A stretch of 64,000 bases of DNA from contig JACVGT010000010.1 of NCBI GenBank assembly GCA_018992685.1, forward strand, positions 1 through 64,000, in the 5' to 3' direction. This DNA is from Theionarchaea archaeon (GTDB lineage Archaea; Methanobacteriota_B; Thermococci; Methanofastidiosales; SZ-28-30). The notes beneath the pieces were generated by a model. That model saw only the letters and a list, made by a program, of their open reading frames with translations. It was not told the DNA's origin and searched no databases. Positions 8,807-17,390 of the stretch are shown one piece after another. Numbering within the stretch: the first letter of the stretch is position 1; every line of letters begins with the position of its first letter. Made by a program: the position numbers and the translations under genes.

Positions 8807-9793
8807 ATGAGTATTGTAATGAGTGATATTACTCCTCTTTTGAAAGGAGCACGGAAAATTGTGATAGAATGTGCACGAGTGACTCCTGGGGAAAAAGTCC
8901 TGGTGGTCACTGATTCAGGAAGAGATCTGGCAGTAGCATATGCGCTCATGGAGGCTGCCATGGAGGTGGGAAGCGAGGTTGCTGCAATCACTATGAGGGA
9001 GCGAACAGCTCCTGGTGAAGAACCTCCCCCTCACGTGAGCAGAGCCATGTTGGAATCAGATGTTATCCTTCAGGCGACATCCACGGTAATGGCATTCACG
9101 CAGGCAAAAAAAGATGCCTGCAAGAAGGGAGCGCGGTTTGCTGCAATGACTGGTATGATTCCAGAGATTCTGACATCACCCGCTCTGACCGATACGGATT
9201 TTGGAAAAGAACAGGAAACCATCAAGAAAATGAGTGGATTAGTCAATGCTGCGAAAAAGGCAAAAGTAACGACTCCTGGAGGCACAGATCTTGTAATGAG
9301 TCTGGAGGGGAGAACTTCAGATGCCTGCACTTCCATACTGGACGCTCCTGGCTGTGCATCAGGATTGCCTGATCTCGAGGTGTACATTGCACCTGTTGAG
9401 AATTCTGTCAACGGTACAGCCGTCATTGATGCAACCATCTCTTCTTCAGGACTCGTCACCTCTCCTGTGACCTTAACCATCAAAGATGGCATCGTACAGA
9501 AGATTGAAGGCGGAAAAGATGCAGAAGTCCTGCGCACTCTGCTGGAGAACCAGAGGAACCCACACGTCTATCAGGTAGCTGAGCTGGGAATTGGATTGAA
9601 CCCCAATGCATGCCTGCGGGGTGCCATCATTGAAGACGAAGGAGTCTTAGGAACAGCTCATGTTGCTGTAGGAGATAACACAGTATTTGGAGGAACAAAC
9701 AGAGCACCCATCCATATTGATATGGTCATGAAAGACCCCACACTAGAATTGGACGGCACAGTCGTACTCAAGGGCAGGAAACTCTTCTTCTGA
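8807..9793 (+). CDS. M29-type aminopeptidase-like protein, copy 1
   Basis: 328 residues resembling the M29 metallopeptidase family (AmpS-type leucyl aminopeptidases), which also includes the dioxygenase NicX. The C-terminal half carries acidic and histidine residues at typical ligand spacing (I-I-E-D-E-G, T-A-H-V-A-V-G-D-N, H-I-D-M-V-M). The N-terminal half is close to the family's nucleotide-fold-like region. GGAGGAACGACC precedes the ATG. A paralogue lies at 10882-11940, and a segment of about 316 bases (9366-9681) is almost identical between the two. Whether it is a peptidase or a NicX-like enzyme is open. Confidence 0.7.
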   Translation: MSIVMSDITPLLKGARKIVIECARVTPGEKVLVVTDSGRDLAVAYALMEAAMEVGSEVAAITMRERTAPGEEPPPHVSRAMLESDVILQATSTVMAFTQAKKDACKKGARFAAMTGMIPEILTSPALTDTDFGKEQETIKKMSGLVNAAKKAKVTTPGGTDLVMSLEGRTSDACTSILDAPGCASGLPDLEVYIAPVENSVNGTAVIDATISSSGLVTSPVTLTIKDGIVQKIEGGKDAEVLRTLLENQRNPHVYQVAELGIGLNPNACLRGAIIEDEGVLGTAHVAVGDNTVFGGTNRAPIHIDMVMKDPTLELDGTVVLKGRKLFF

Positions 9794-9858
9794 AACCGGG
9801 AGAGAGTACACCATACAAAGACTGTCTTATCCTGTTCATGCTGGGGAAATCTCACAGG

Positions 9859-9890
9859 AGTACTCATACGTTCGTGGATCCATGAGTACT
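9859..9890. terminator. Inverted repeat between convergent genes (likely bidirectional terminator)
   Basis: AGTACTCAT at 9859-9867 is the exact complement of ATGAGTACT at 9882-9890, with a 14-base loop, and is followed by TTT. It sits between the ends of the M29-like gene (plus) and the HD gene (minus). The remaining spacer shows no gene. Confidence 0.4.
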
Positions 9891-10019
9891 TTTATGAGGA
9901 AAGGTGTGTGGACCTTCTGGTTCGAGGGACGATGCCGCATTGCCTGCAGCACTTTGCACGCAGGACTTTCCTCTGCAATCAATCCTAAGTGGTCCCTGTG
10001 CTGACGATGATTGATAGAC

Positions 10020-10670
10020 CTAATCTGCCTTATAATCAGGGACAATTTCTCCTATCAGGCGCTCTTCTTCATGAAATTCTCTTTCCAGTGCCTTCCAGAA
10101 TTCTCCTGCCCTCCTGAGACTCTCTTCCGCAAATCTCTTGCCCGCCTCTGTGCTCAAGTGTTTCTGAGGAATAATTCTTTCTTTGGGGAATTCCACCATC
10201 TCCCTCACACTCATGTCTTCCTCCCCCATGAAATGATGAAATGCCCTAGCGATACCTACGTAGCCGGCTGAACAGCTGAAGTCCACATCATAGCAGATTC
10301 TTGCTTCCAGTGTTTCTGGTTCTTCTGTTCCTCTGGGCCCGTTGCTTTTCACACAATGGACGACAGCCTCGATTTCCTTATCTGTAAATCCTGCATCTCG
10401 CAAAAAATCAGGTGCGACTTCTGCTCCCTTCATGTAGTGTTCCTTGCCAGAGTCGGGATATAGTCGTCCGATATCGTGGAGAAGGATTCCCGCTATGACA
10501 ATCTTCATGTTTGCTTTTTCTTCTTCTCCCAGGTAGATTGCTTTTGCCAGATCCCTCTGTGCATGAGTCCAGTTGTGATGAACAGGGTTCTTGGTAATAT
10601 ATTCTTGTTCTACCAGCTCATACAATGTCTTCAATTCTGGACATGTTGAAAAATACCCGGTAAGGTTCAT
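10020..10670 (-). CDS. HD-domain phosphohydrolase
   Basis: A 216-residue protein of the HD superfamily of metal-dependent phosphohydrolases. The signature L-L-H-D-I-G-R-L-Y-P-D is near residue 77; an upstream H (W-T-H-A-Q-R-D) and a downstream V-V-H-C supply the other ligands. The ATG at 10670 follows GAGGAGGTATACTC; the in-frame starts further upstream lack such a site. It is inserted on the opposite strand between two M29-like paralogues. The substrate (nucleotide, cyclic nucleotide or other phosphate) cannot be told. Confidence 0.8.
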   Translation of the reverse strand: MNLTGYFSTCPELKTLYELVEQEYITKNPVHHNWTHAQRDLAKAIYLGEEEKANMKIVIAGILLHDIGRLYPDSGKEHYMKGAEVAPDFLRDAGFTDKEIEAVVHCVKSNGPRGTEEPETLEARICYDVDFSCSAGYVGIARAFHHFMGEEDMSVREMVEFPKERIIPQKHLSTEAGKRFAEESLRRAGEFWKALEREFHEEERLIGEIVPDYKAD

Positions 10671-10805
10671 GAGTATACCTCCTCTTTCGACAGCCATCTC
10701 AACCACAGTAATCAAGATGGGTCATAGGTTGTTTTTTGACGTGTTTTATGAGATGTTCCTTCAAATATCCTTTCTTCTTGCTCTTATCAACTTAAGAGGA
10801 TAGTG

Positions 10806-10832
10806 CCTGAATGTTTCGGGAAAACTAATAAA
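10806..10832 (+). promoter_or_regulatory. Duplicated promoter element before M29-like copy 2
   Basis: Matches 8724-8750 at 24 of 27 positions, and similarity continues into CTTCAAAGGC downstream. It was evidently copied along with the gene. Confidence 0.5.
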
Positions 10833-10881
10833 GGGTTTCTCTTCAAAGGCGATGCATAATCTTGAAACCGGAGGAATAATC

Positions 10882-11940
10882 ATGGACATTGCTATGGGAG
10901 ATATTGCTCCCCTTATGGAAGGAGCACGGAAGATTGTAGTAGATTGCGCAAGAGTGACCCCCAACGAAAAAGTATTAATCATAACTGATACGGGAAGAGA
11001 TCTGGCAGTAGCGTATGCGCTCATGGAAGCAGCCATGGACGTGGGGAGTGAGGTTGCTGTCATCACCATGAAGGAACGAGACGCCCCTGGGCTGGAACCA
11101 CCTCCTCAAGTGAACAAGGCTATGCTGGAATCGGATGTTATCCTCCAGGTCACATCAACTATCATGGGATATTCACAGGCAAAAAAAGATGCCTGCAAGA
11201 AGGGAGCGAGGTTCGCTGCAATGACCGGCATGATCCCAGATATTTTGATGTCCCCTGCCCTGACGGAAACAGATTTTAAGAAGTTGAAGCCATTTGTTGA
11301 AAAAATGAGTGACATGGTGACAGCAGCAAAGAAAGCCACCGTAACGACTCATAGGGGAACAGCTCTCACTATGAACCTGGAGGGAAGAGGTGCAGAACTG
11401 TGCACTGCGATTCTGGAAACTCCAGGCAAGCTATCGGGAATGCCTGATCTCGAGGTGTACATTGCACCTGTTGAGAATTCTGTCAACGGTACAGCCGTCA
11501 TTGATGCAACCATCTCTTCTTCAGGACTCGTCACCTCTCCTGTGACTTTGACCATCAAAGATGGCATTGTACAGAAGATTGAAGGCGGAAAAGACGCAGA
11601 AGTCCTGCGGACTCTGCTGGAGAACCAGAGAAACCCTCACGTCTATCAGGTAGCTGAGCTGGGAATTGGATTGAACCCCAATGCATGCCTGCGGGGTGCC
11701 ATCATTGAAGACGAAGGAGTCTTGGGAACAGCTCATGTTGCTGTAGGAGACAATACGCTTATGAATGGTCTGAACAAAGCACCAATTCACGTTGATATGG
11801 TCATGAAAGACCCCACCATAGAACTGGATGGAAGAGTGGTGATATCTGCAGAAGGAAAAACCATTCATTTTGCATCTGAGCTCTTCCCCCTGACAGAACC
11901 TCTGAAATCTTCAGGGTGGGACACACACAAAATCCAGTGA
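10882..11940 (+). CDS. M29-type aminopeptidase-like protein, copy 2
   Basis: 352 residues, paralogous to the protein at 8807-9793. The N-terminal halves are similar but clearly diverged. From P-D-L-E-V-Y-I-A-P onward about 105 residues are identical, and the DNA differs there only at about ten third-codon positions. The C-terminus is longer than in copy 1, ending in roughly 25 extra residues. The ATG at 10882 follows GGAGGAATAATC; an in-frame ATG at 10852 has no ribosome site. Same open question of peptidase or NicX-like function. A pyrimidine-rich run after the stop (11948-11970) may terminate it. Confidence 0.7.
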   Translation: MDIAMGDIAPLMEGARKIVVDCARVTPNEKVLIITDTGRDLAVAYALMEAAMDVGSEVAVITMKERDAPGLEPPPQVNKAMLESDVILQVTSTIMGYSQAKKDACKKGARFAAMTGMIPDILMSPALTETDFKKLKPFVEKMSDMVTAAKKATVTTHRGTALTMNLEGRGAELCTAILETPGKLSGMPDLEVYIAPVENSVNGTAVIDATISSSGLVTSPVTLTIKDGIVQKIEGGKDAEVLRTLLENQRNPHVYQVAELGIGLNPNACLRGAIIEDEGVLGTAHVAVGDNTLMNGLNKAPIHVDMVMKDPTIELDGRVVISAEGKTIHFASELFPLTEPLKSSGWDTHKIQ

Positions 11941-12013
11941 CGTACCCTTCTCTTTCTTCTTTCTTTGTATTCTGGCAGCCAGAGGGTCTCTTGAACGTTC
12001 ACACTATCTCTCG

Positions 12014-12682
12014 CTAGTCTAGTCCGTACGATTCGCCTTCTTGTAAGATGGCCACCGTGATGTCCGAGGTGGCTTCGACCTGCTCTCTGAATATCTCTGG
12101 ATCTGTGTCCCAGCGATGCATTGACAGCACGACTCCAGGGTTGATTGCACGTGCAGCCTGTGCAGCCTCAAAATTATCCATGGTGTACCTATCACCCGTT
12201 GGAAGCAGAGCTACATCCACCTTTCCCAGATTCCGCATTTCAGGGATGAAATCAGTATCCCCAGCATGATAGATCGTTTTTCCTGCAACTGTGACAAGGT
12301 AGCCGACTCCATATCCTTTGGGGTGCCAGGGGTTTCCCGGCGTTCTGAATCGTGTGATATTATATGCTTCCACAGCTCCTACGGTGATCCCATTATGGAT
12401 CTTCTCTTCTCCTGGGGCCAGTGACTCAATCTCCCCTTTAATTTTCTTAACACACTGAGGAGGGGCAATCACTACAGTGGCTTCAGTTTTAATTTTTTGA
12501 ACAGTGGCAGGCTGGCAGTGGTCACCGTGGGCATGAGTTATCAACACCAGGTCTGCTTTTTCGAAGAGTCCCCCGATCTTCTTCTCGTATTTCTTATAGT
12601 AGACCACATCAATGTAGAGAATTCCCTGGGTGGTCTTGATCTGGAACCCTGACTGACCCAGCCAAGTGAGCTGCAAATTCAT
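12014..12682 (-). CDS. Metallo-beta-lactamase-fold hydrolase (UlaG/UPF0173-like)
   Basis: About 222 residues beginning M-N-L-Q-L-T-W-L-G-Q-S-G-F, the N-terminal strand typical of the UlaG/UPF0173 group. The zinc motif T-H-A-H-G-D-H-C is near residue 52, followed by Y-H-A-G-D-T-D and a late S-M-H-R-W. Such enzymes hydrolyse lactones and phosphodiesters; the substrate here is unknown. Start at 12682 follows AAGGGATGGGT; an ATG two codons earlier (12688) is possible. It runs in the same direction as the hydrolase at 12726-13769, 43 bases downstream of it, so the two may be co-transcribed. Confidence 0.85.
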   Translation of the reverse strand: MNLQLTWLGQSGFQIKTTQGILYIDVVYYKKYEKKIGGLFEKADLVLITHAHGDHCQPATVQKIKTEATVVIAPPQCVKKIKGEIESLAPGEEKIHNGITVGAVEAYNITRFRTPGNPWHPKGYGVGYLVTVAGKTIYHAGDTDFIPEMRNLGKVDVALLPTGDRYTMDNFEAAQAARAINPGVVLSMHRWDTDPEIFREQVEATSDITVAILQEGESYGLD

Positions 12683-12725
12683 ACCCATCCCTTGTCTTTT
12701 CTACTCTTAAGGGTAACTTCTCCTG

Positions 12726-13769
12726 TCAGAGCGTAGAAAGAGCTTCTTCATTCTTGTGAGAAATCGTCTCTTCTTTCAAGAATCGGTCGAGCCAGTCGTA
12801 GGCAAGAATCCGTGCATACTGTGGGAAAGAATGATCGTTACCGTGCATGAACCAGGAGAAATGACTTTCCTTACCATATAGTCTGTATATATTATAGAGC
12901 TTTACGCCTACCTCTGCCAGAAACTCTTGATTGCCGTATGCCCGGTCATGATATGAAGATATGTTCAGGAAAGGCCGTGGTGCAATCAAAGCTGCAACCT
13001 CATGAATGTCAAAGGGGGGCTCCAGATTTTCAAGGAAGTACCTTCTCAAAGCAGGAATGTAGATATATCCATCTTCTAGTGACCATTCCATGCGAAGCTC
13101 CTCTTCCGAAAAGAGTGACATACCGCAATTACTGACACATGCCTGTATTCTGTGATCTACAGCCATGGCAAACATTGCATTGTGCCCGCCGAGAGAGTGG
13201 CCTATGACGCCAATGCGCTTAGGATCTACTCCACCCACAGTACACAGAATGTCAACAGCCGCCATTGAGTCTTCCATGTTCTTTCCCACTATGGACCACT
13301 CTGGATAGCGCTTATAGAATTCTGCTGAATCAAAAGGACTTTCACCAGGAGAAACTCGCTCTCCAGCTGTAAGATAGTCAGGAGCGAGAACGATATATCC
13401 TCGTTCTGCCAAATCATGCCCATATGCGAAATCGGTGCATCCATCCAGAGCAACTACTTCATTCTTTCCTGAATTGACTGTTTGGTGCATCGCTACAACT
13501 GCAGGAGCGGGTTTTTCCAGGGGACTGGGAATCAGTAAATACGCTGTAATTCGATCCTGCATTGCTGTATAGGAGATCCTCTGCCTCCTGTAGTGTTCCA
13601 AGTGCTCTTCATCAAGTACTACAAGATCTCGTGTCTTCCGAGGTTCTGGTGAGAACCCAAGAGTCCTATGGAGGCGCTCTCTGATGTCTTCACGGTTCTT
13701 CTCCCACTGGCCCACTGTATCGATGGTGCCATCATCCTTGGACAATAGACTCTTTATCATAGAGTTCAT
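12726..13769 (-). CDS. Alpha/beta hydrolase (acetyl-esterase/dienelactone-hydrolase-like)
   Basis: 347 residues with an alpha/beta hydrolase core. The nucleophile elbow is G-H-S-L-G-G (serine near residue 193). A late acidic residue and H (H-G-N-D-H-S-F-P near residue 314) complete a plausible triad. The long N-terminal region before the core and the motif A-P-D-Y-L-T-A-G-E-R resemble the Abhydrolase_7/acetyl xylan esterase group. No signal peptide is seen, so it is probably cytoplasmic. A minus-strand TATA-like CTTAAGTAC lies near 13798-13806. The substrate is unknown. Confidence 0.8.
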   Translation of the reverse strand: MNSMIKSLLSKDDGTIDTVGQWEKNREDIRERLHRTLGFSPEPRKTRDLVVLDEEHLEHYRRQRISYTAMQDRITAYLLIPSPLEKPAPAVVAMHQTVNSGKNEVVALDGCTDFAYGHDLAERGYIVLAPDYLTAGERVSPGESPFDSAEFYKRYPEWSIVGKNMEDSMAAVDILCTVGGVDPKRIGVIGHSLGGHNAMFAMAVDHRIQACVSNCGMSLFSEEELRMEWSLEDGYIYIPALRRYFLENLEPPFDIHEVAALIAPRPFLNISSYHDRAYGNQEFLAEVGVKLYNIYRLYGKESHFSWFMHGNDHSFPQYARILAYDWLDRFLKEETISHKNEEALSTL

Positions 13770-13949
13770 CTCTTTTCTCTGCTGTAGTTGATGCCAGCGT
13801 ACTTAAGTTCTTTTTCAATGTCTACCATATACTGAAGGAAGATACCGCTCTGTAGCTGCTTTCCCCCCTCTGTTGAGAATCTTTCTCGTACTTGGATCGA
13901 TTTTTTCCAACGTTCCTTGACCTTTCCCTCTCAACCTTCACCCACAACC

Positions 13950-13958
13950 TTTATAAGC
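13950..13958 (+). promoter_or_regulatory. TATA box of the sulfate-activation operon
   Basis: TTTATAAGC follows the BRE-like ACAACC. The transcript should start near 13980, directly beside the tandem 10-base repeat at 13981-14000. Confidence 0.65.
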
Positions 13959-13980
13959 AGTAATAATATGTAATGCATTG

Positions 13981-14000
13981 TAATTAAATATAATTAAATA
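13981..14000 (+). repeat. Tandem 10-base repeat TAATTAAATA x2 (candidate operator)
   Basis: Two perfect copies of TAATTAAATA abut each other, one helical turn apart, at the predicted transcript start. The first gene of the operon is a ribbon-helix-helix protein, and proteins of this fold commonly bind tandem sites one turn apart and repress their own operon. Autoregulation here is inference. Confidence 0.4.
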
Positions 14001-14019
14001 TAGTTACAAGGTGTTGATC

Positions 14020-14244
14020 ATGAGTGACAAACGATACACAACCGTTTCTATTCCTGTCGAATTGGCAGAAAAGATAGAGAAACGGATTGAAGGGACTGGA
14101 TTTCATTCTATTTCCAGCTATGTGACGTATGTGCTGAGACAGGTGATTTCCAGTATCGAAGAAGATGAGAAAAAGGAAGTCTTCTCTAAAGAGGATGAAG
14201 AAAAGGTGAAAGAAAGACTTCGAGGACTCGGATATCTGGAGTGA
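14020..14244 (+). CDS. Ribbon-helix-helix (CopG-like) protein, operon regulator
   Basis: 74 residues. The N-terminus K-R-Y-T-T-V-S-I-P-V-E-L-A-E-K-I forms the strand and first helix of a ribbon-helix-helix DNA-binding fold, and S-I-S-S-Y-V-T-Y-V-L-R forms the second helix. The acidic tail ends E-R-L-R-G-L-G-Y-L-E, and a nearly identical tail closes the APS kinase encoded next. ATG at 14020 follows AAGGTGTTGATC. It is the first gene of a four-gene operon, four bases before the kinase gene. It probably represses the operon at the repeat 13981-14000; a role in binding the tail of partner proteins is possible. Confidence 0.75.
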   Translation: MSDKRYTTVSIPVELAEKIEKRIEGTGFHSISSYVTYVLRQVISSIEEDEKKEVFSKEDEEKVKERLRGLGYLE

Positions 14245-14248
14245 TACC

Positions 14249-14836
14249 ATGGCATTTGTATTATGGTTTACCGGTGTCCCTGCTAGTGGAAAGTCCACAA
14301 TTGGCAGGAGAGTAGAACAACTGCTCAGAGAGCGGGGTATGCCCATTGAGAATCTGGATGCAGATGAGATCAGAGCCAACCTAAGTCCAGATCTCGGTTA
14401 TACAGAAAAAGACAGGGATATAAACACAAAGAGGCTGGCATTCCTGGCCTCCTTGCTGGAAAAACACAACGTGTCAGCCATCGTGGCGGCTGTTTCCAGC
14501 CTGAGGCGATTCAGAGACAGGGCACGTTCCATGTCCAGAAATTTTGTGGAAATTCATGTTGACTGCCCCACTGAGGAGTGCATGAGAAGAGATCCCAAGG
14601 GGCTCTATGCCAAAGCCAAGCGAGGGGAGGTCAATGACATTGCAGGACTGCATCAACCCTATGAAGCTCCCCTGAATCCTGAAGTTGTGTGTGAATCTGG
14701 CAAGTATACTGTTGAGGAATGCGCCAATCAGGTCATTCTCAAGCTGGAAGAGATGGGGCTACTCCCTCCCGAGAACTACACCTTTGAGGACGAGGAGATT
14801 ATCAAGAAGCGCCTCAAAGCGCTAGGATATCTATAG
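14249..14836 (+). CDS. cysC: Adenylylsulfate (APS) kinase
   Basis: Phosphorylates adenylyl sulfate to PAPS, the sulfate donor for sulfotransferases. It shows the Walker A loop G-V-P-A-S-G-K-S-T (residues 9-17), L-D-A-D-E-I-R, and the family block D-P-K-G-L-Y-A-K-A near 112 with Y-E-A-P-L-N-P-E after it. The catalytic part ends near residue 170. A short extension, F-E-D-E-E-I-I-K-K-R-L-K-A-L-G-Y-L, follows and matches the tail of the upstream RHH protein. ATP sulfurylase is encoded eight bases downstream. No sulfite-producing reductase is seen nearby, so PAPS may feed sulfation rather than assimilation. Confidence 0.92.
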   Translation: MAFVLWFTGVPASGKSTIGRRVEQLLRERGMPIENLDADEIRANLSPDLGYTEKDRDINTKRLAFLASLLEKHNVSAIVAAVSSLRRFRDRARSMSRNFVEIHVDCPTEECMRRDPKGLYAKAKRGEVNDIAGLHQPYEAPLNPEVVCESGKYTVEECANQVILKLEEMGLLPPENYTFEDEEIIKKRLKALGYL

Positions 14837-14844
14837 GTGATGAC

Positions 14845-15963
14845 ATGATATCACCACATGGTGGACGACTAGTCAATCGCGTCATAAGCCCTGACCTGGA
14901 TGACATAAGAGAGCTGGAACACGTTTCCATCCCTGAAGAGATGCAGGGGGATCTCAGGAATATCGGGATTGGCGTGTTCAGTCCACTGGAAGGATTTCTC
15001 TCCTACAATGAGACAGAGAGTGTGTTGAAAGAAGGAAGACTTCCCAATGGAGTCGCATGGACCATTCCCATACTTCTTCCGGTGGAAAAGAGCACCTATC
15101 CTGACGAGGGCAGTGATGTTGTCCTCAATGAAACGGCAGTCATGCACGTAGAAGAGGTATTCACCTTTGATAAGAAAGAAGCTGCCCGTTCCATATTTGG
15201 CACTGACTCCACAGACCATCCTGGGGTCAAGAGGTTCCTATCACTTCCTGATACCTTTGCGGGAGGAAAGATAGATCTCCTTAAGAATGAGAGAGAACCT
15301 TTCTATAATTTTAACCTGGAACCCAAGGAGACGAGAGTCTTGTTCAAGGAAAGGAAATGGAGGACAGTAGCTGGGTTCCAGACGCGGAATCCCCCACATA
15401 CTGGGCACGAGAACTTGCAGAAGACAGTCCTGGGATTGGTGGACGGAATTTTCATCAACCCCTTAATCGGGAGAAAAAAACCGGGAGACTTTACAGATTC
15501 AGTGATACTCAATTCATACAAGGTGATGATTGACCACTATCTGCCCAGAGACAGGGCAGTTCTCAGCATTCTAGCCACGGAAATGCGGTATGCAGGTCCT
15601 AAGGAAGCTGTATTTCATGCCATCTGCAGAAAGAATTTTGGGTGTACTCATTTTATTGTGGGGAGAGATCATGCAGGTGTTGGGAATTTCTACCATCCCG
15701 AAGCTGCCATTGAAGTCTTTGACCAGTACCCGGACCTGGGAGTGAAGATCATCTCCATAAGAGGAGATTTCTTCTACTGTAATGTCTGCAAACATCTGGC
15801 GTCTGAACGCACATGCCCTCATGATGAAAAGGATCACATCAACTTCAGCGGGACGAGAATCAGAGAACTCCTTCGAGAGAAGAAGAGACCCCCTGACGAA
15901 ATCATGAGGTCTGAAGTGTTTGAAGCACTATTACAAGAGGAACATCCATTTGTAGGTGAATAG
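14845..15963 (+). CDS. sat: Sulfate adenylyltransferase (ATP sulfurylase)
   Basis: Makes adenylyl sulfate and pyrophosphate from ATP and sulfate, the step before APS kinase. The diagnostic motif Q-T-R-N-P-P-H-T-G-H-E is near residue 178. G-R-D-H-A-G-V-G near 274 and F-S-G-T-R-I-R-E-L near 334 complete the active site. At 372 residues it is the compact homo-oligomeric type without a kinase domain. GGTGATGAC precedes the ATG. The end overlaps the start of the next gene, indicating translational coupling. Confidence 0.93.
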   Translation: MISPHGGRLVNRVISPDLDDIRELEHVSIPEEMQGDLRNIGIGVFSPLEGFLSYNETESVLKEGRLPNGVAWTIPILLPVEKSTYPDEGSDVVLNETAVMHVEEVFTFDKKEAARSIFGTDSTDHPGVKRFLSLPDTFAGGKIDLLKNEREPFYNFNLEPKETRVLFKERKWRTVAGFQTRNPPHTGHENLQKTVLGLVDGIFINPLIGRKKPGDFTDSVILNSYKVMIDHYLPRDRAVLSILATEMRYAGPKEAVFHAICRKNFGCTHFIVGRDHAGVGNFYHPEAAIEVFDQYPDLGVKIISIRGDFFYCNVCKHLASERTCPHDEKDHINFSGTRIRELLREKKRPPDEIMRSEVFEALLQEEHPFVGE

Positions 15964-15964
15964 A

Positions 15965-17326
15965 TTGAAGGTTTTTGTCATAGGATTGGACTGCGCCCCC
16001 CCAGACCTGGTTTTTGACGAGTTTGATCTCCCAAATATACAGCAACTCATGGACTGTTACGGTGAACTAACCTCCACAATACCTGCCATCACGTGTCCTG
16101 CCTGGATGAGTATGGTTTCAGGGAAAAATCCTGGCAAACTGGGGTTTTATGGGTTTAGAAACAGGAAAGGATTCTCCTACACAGATATGTGGATTGCCAA
16201 CTCACTGGCCGTCAAAGAGGATACACTCTGGGACATTTTTAGCAGGGAAGGAAAGGACGTTTCGATTATTGGTGTTCCTCAGACATACCCTCCCAAACCC
16301 GTCAATGGCATCATGGTGACGAGTTTTCTCACACCCGATATCAACCATCAGTACACATATCCAGACGCACTGAAGACAGAAATCAAGGATCTGGTGGGAG
16401 AGTACATCCTCGACGTAGAGGAATTCAGGACGGAAGACAAACACAAGCTACTCTCTCAGATCTATGAGATGACAGAGAAGCGGTGCACTGTTGTCAAACA
16501 CTACCTCAAGAAGAAATGGGACTTTTTCATGTGGGTAGAAATGGGACCTGACCGTCTCCATCATGGATTATGGAAGTTCTTTGATCCAACTCATAGAAAG
16601 TACACCGAATCGGACTTACAATCTGCCATCCCTGAATACTACCAGTATCTAGATAACCAAATCGGAGAGATGCTTTCCCTTGTGGACGAAGACACCTGCG
16701 TCATGGTGGTATCTGATCACGGAGCCAAGAAGATGGAAGGGTGCATCAATGTCAATGACTGGCTGATCCAGGAGGGGTATTTGCACCTCAAGGAGGAACC
16801 CACACAGATCGTACCTATAAAGAAGGTGCAGATAGACTGGACAAAAACTAGTGTGTGGGCATGGGGCGGTTATTACAGCAGGATCTTCTTCAATGTCAAA
16901 GGCAGGGAAGATGCAGGTGTCCTGACGAGAGAGGAGTACCACGATGTCCGGGAGGAGGTCAAGAAGAAGCTTGAATCCATGAAAGATGATCGTGGGGCCC
17001 CTCTGAATACGAAAGCGTTCAGGCCAGAAGACATCTACACTGGGAAGTACGTGAGGGAAGCTCCTGATCTCATTGTCTACTTTGGCGATCTTTACTGGAG
17101 AGCAACCGAAAGCGTGGGACACGATTCGATATACTCATTCGAGACAGAGATCGGACCGGATGACTGTGTACATGCCCAGAAAGGTATTTTCATCCTGAAA
17201 GACCCTGAAGAAAGAGTGTCCGGGAAAAAAGAGAACTTGAATATTATGGATTGCGCTCCTACGATTCTCGACCTCATGGGAAGCACAAAGCCGCCCGGCA
17301 TGGATGGTCACTCGCTCCTGGAATGA
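15965..17326 (+). CDS. Alkaline-phosphatase-superfamily phosphodiesterase/nucleotide pyrophosphatase
   Basis: About 453 residues of the type I phosphodiesterase group. V-I-G-L-D-C-A-P-P-D near residue 5 holds the first metal Asp. T-C-P-A-W-M-S-M-V-S-G near 42 supplies the nucleophile Thr, and V-S-D-H-G-A-K near 245 gives further ligands. It lacks a signal peptide. Placed after APS kinase and ATP sulfurylase, it may cleave PAP, PAPS, APS or a sulfate/phosphate ester; this is inferred from context. Start: TTG at 15965 has GGTGA five bases ahead and yields the usual M-K-V-F-V-I-G-L-D; GTG at 15956 is the alternative. Confidence 0.8.
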   Translation: MKVFVIGLDCAPPDLVFDEFDLPNIQQLMDCYGELTSTIPAITCPAWMSMVSGKNPGKLGFYGFRNRKGFSYTDMWIANSLAVKEDTLWDIFSREGKDVSIIGVPQTYPPKPVNGIMVTSFLTPDINHQYTYPDALKTEIKDLVGEYILDVEEFRTEDKHKLLSQIYEMTEKRCTVVKHYLKKKWDFFMWVEMGPDRLHHGLWKFFDPTHRKYTESDLQSAIPEYYQYLDNQIGEMLSLVDEDTCVMVVSDHGAKKMEGCINVNDWLIQEGYLHLKEEPTQIVPIKKVQIDWTKTSVWAWGGYYSRIFFNVKGREDAGVLTREEYHDVREEVKKKLESMKDDRGAPLNTKAFRPEDIYTGKYVREAPDLIVYFGDLYWRATESVGHDSIYSFETEIGPDDCVHAQKGIFILKDPEERVSGKKENLNIMDCAPTILDLMGSTKPPGMDGHSLLE

Positions 17327-17390
17327 TTTTCTTTTTCCATTTTCATTCTCTTTCTCAGGAGGTTCAGTCCTCGTGGGGTTACTGGCTGTT

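Noticed and set aside
9070..9537. 155-codon frame opposite the M29-like gene, also present opposite the second copy
   Set aside because: Its conservation follows from the conserved sense strand; there is no start signal or family match.
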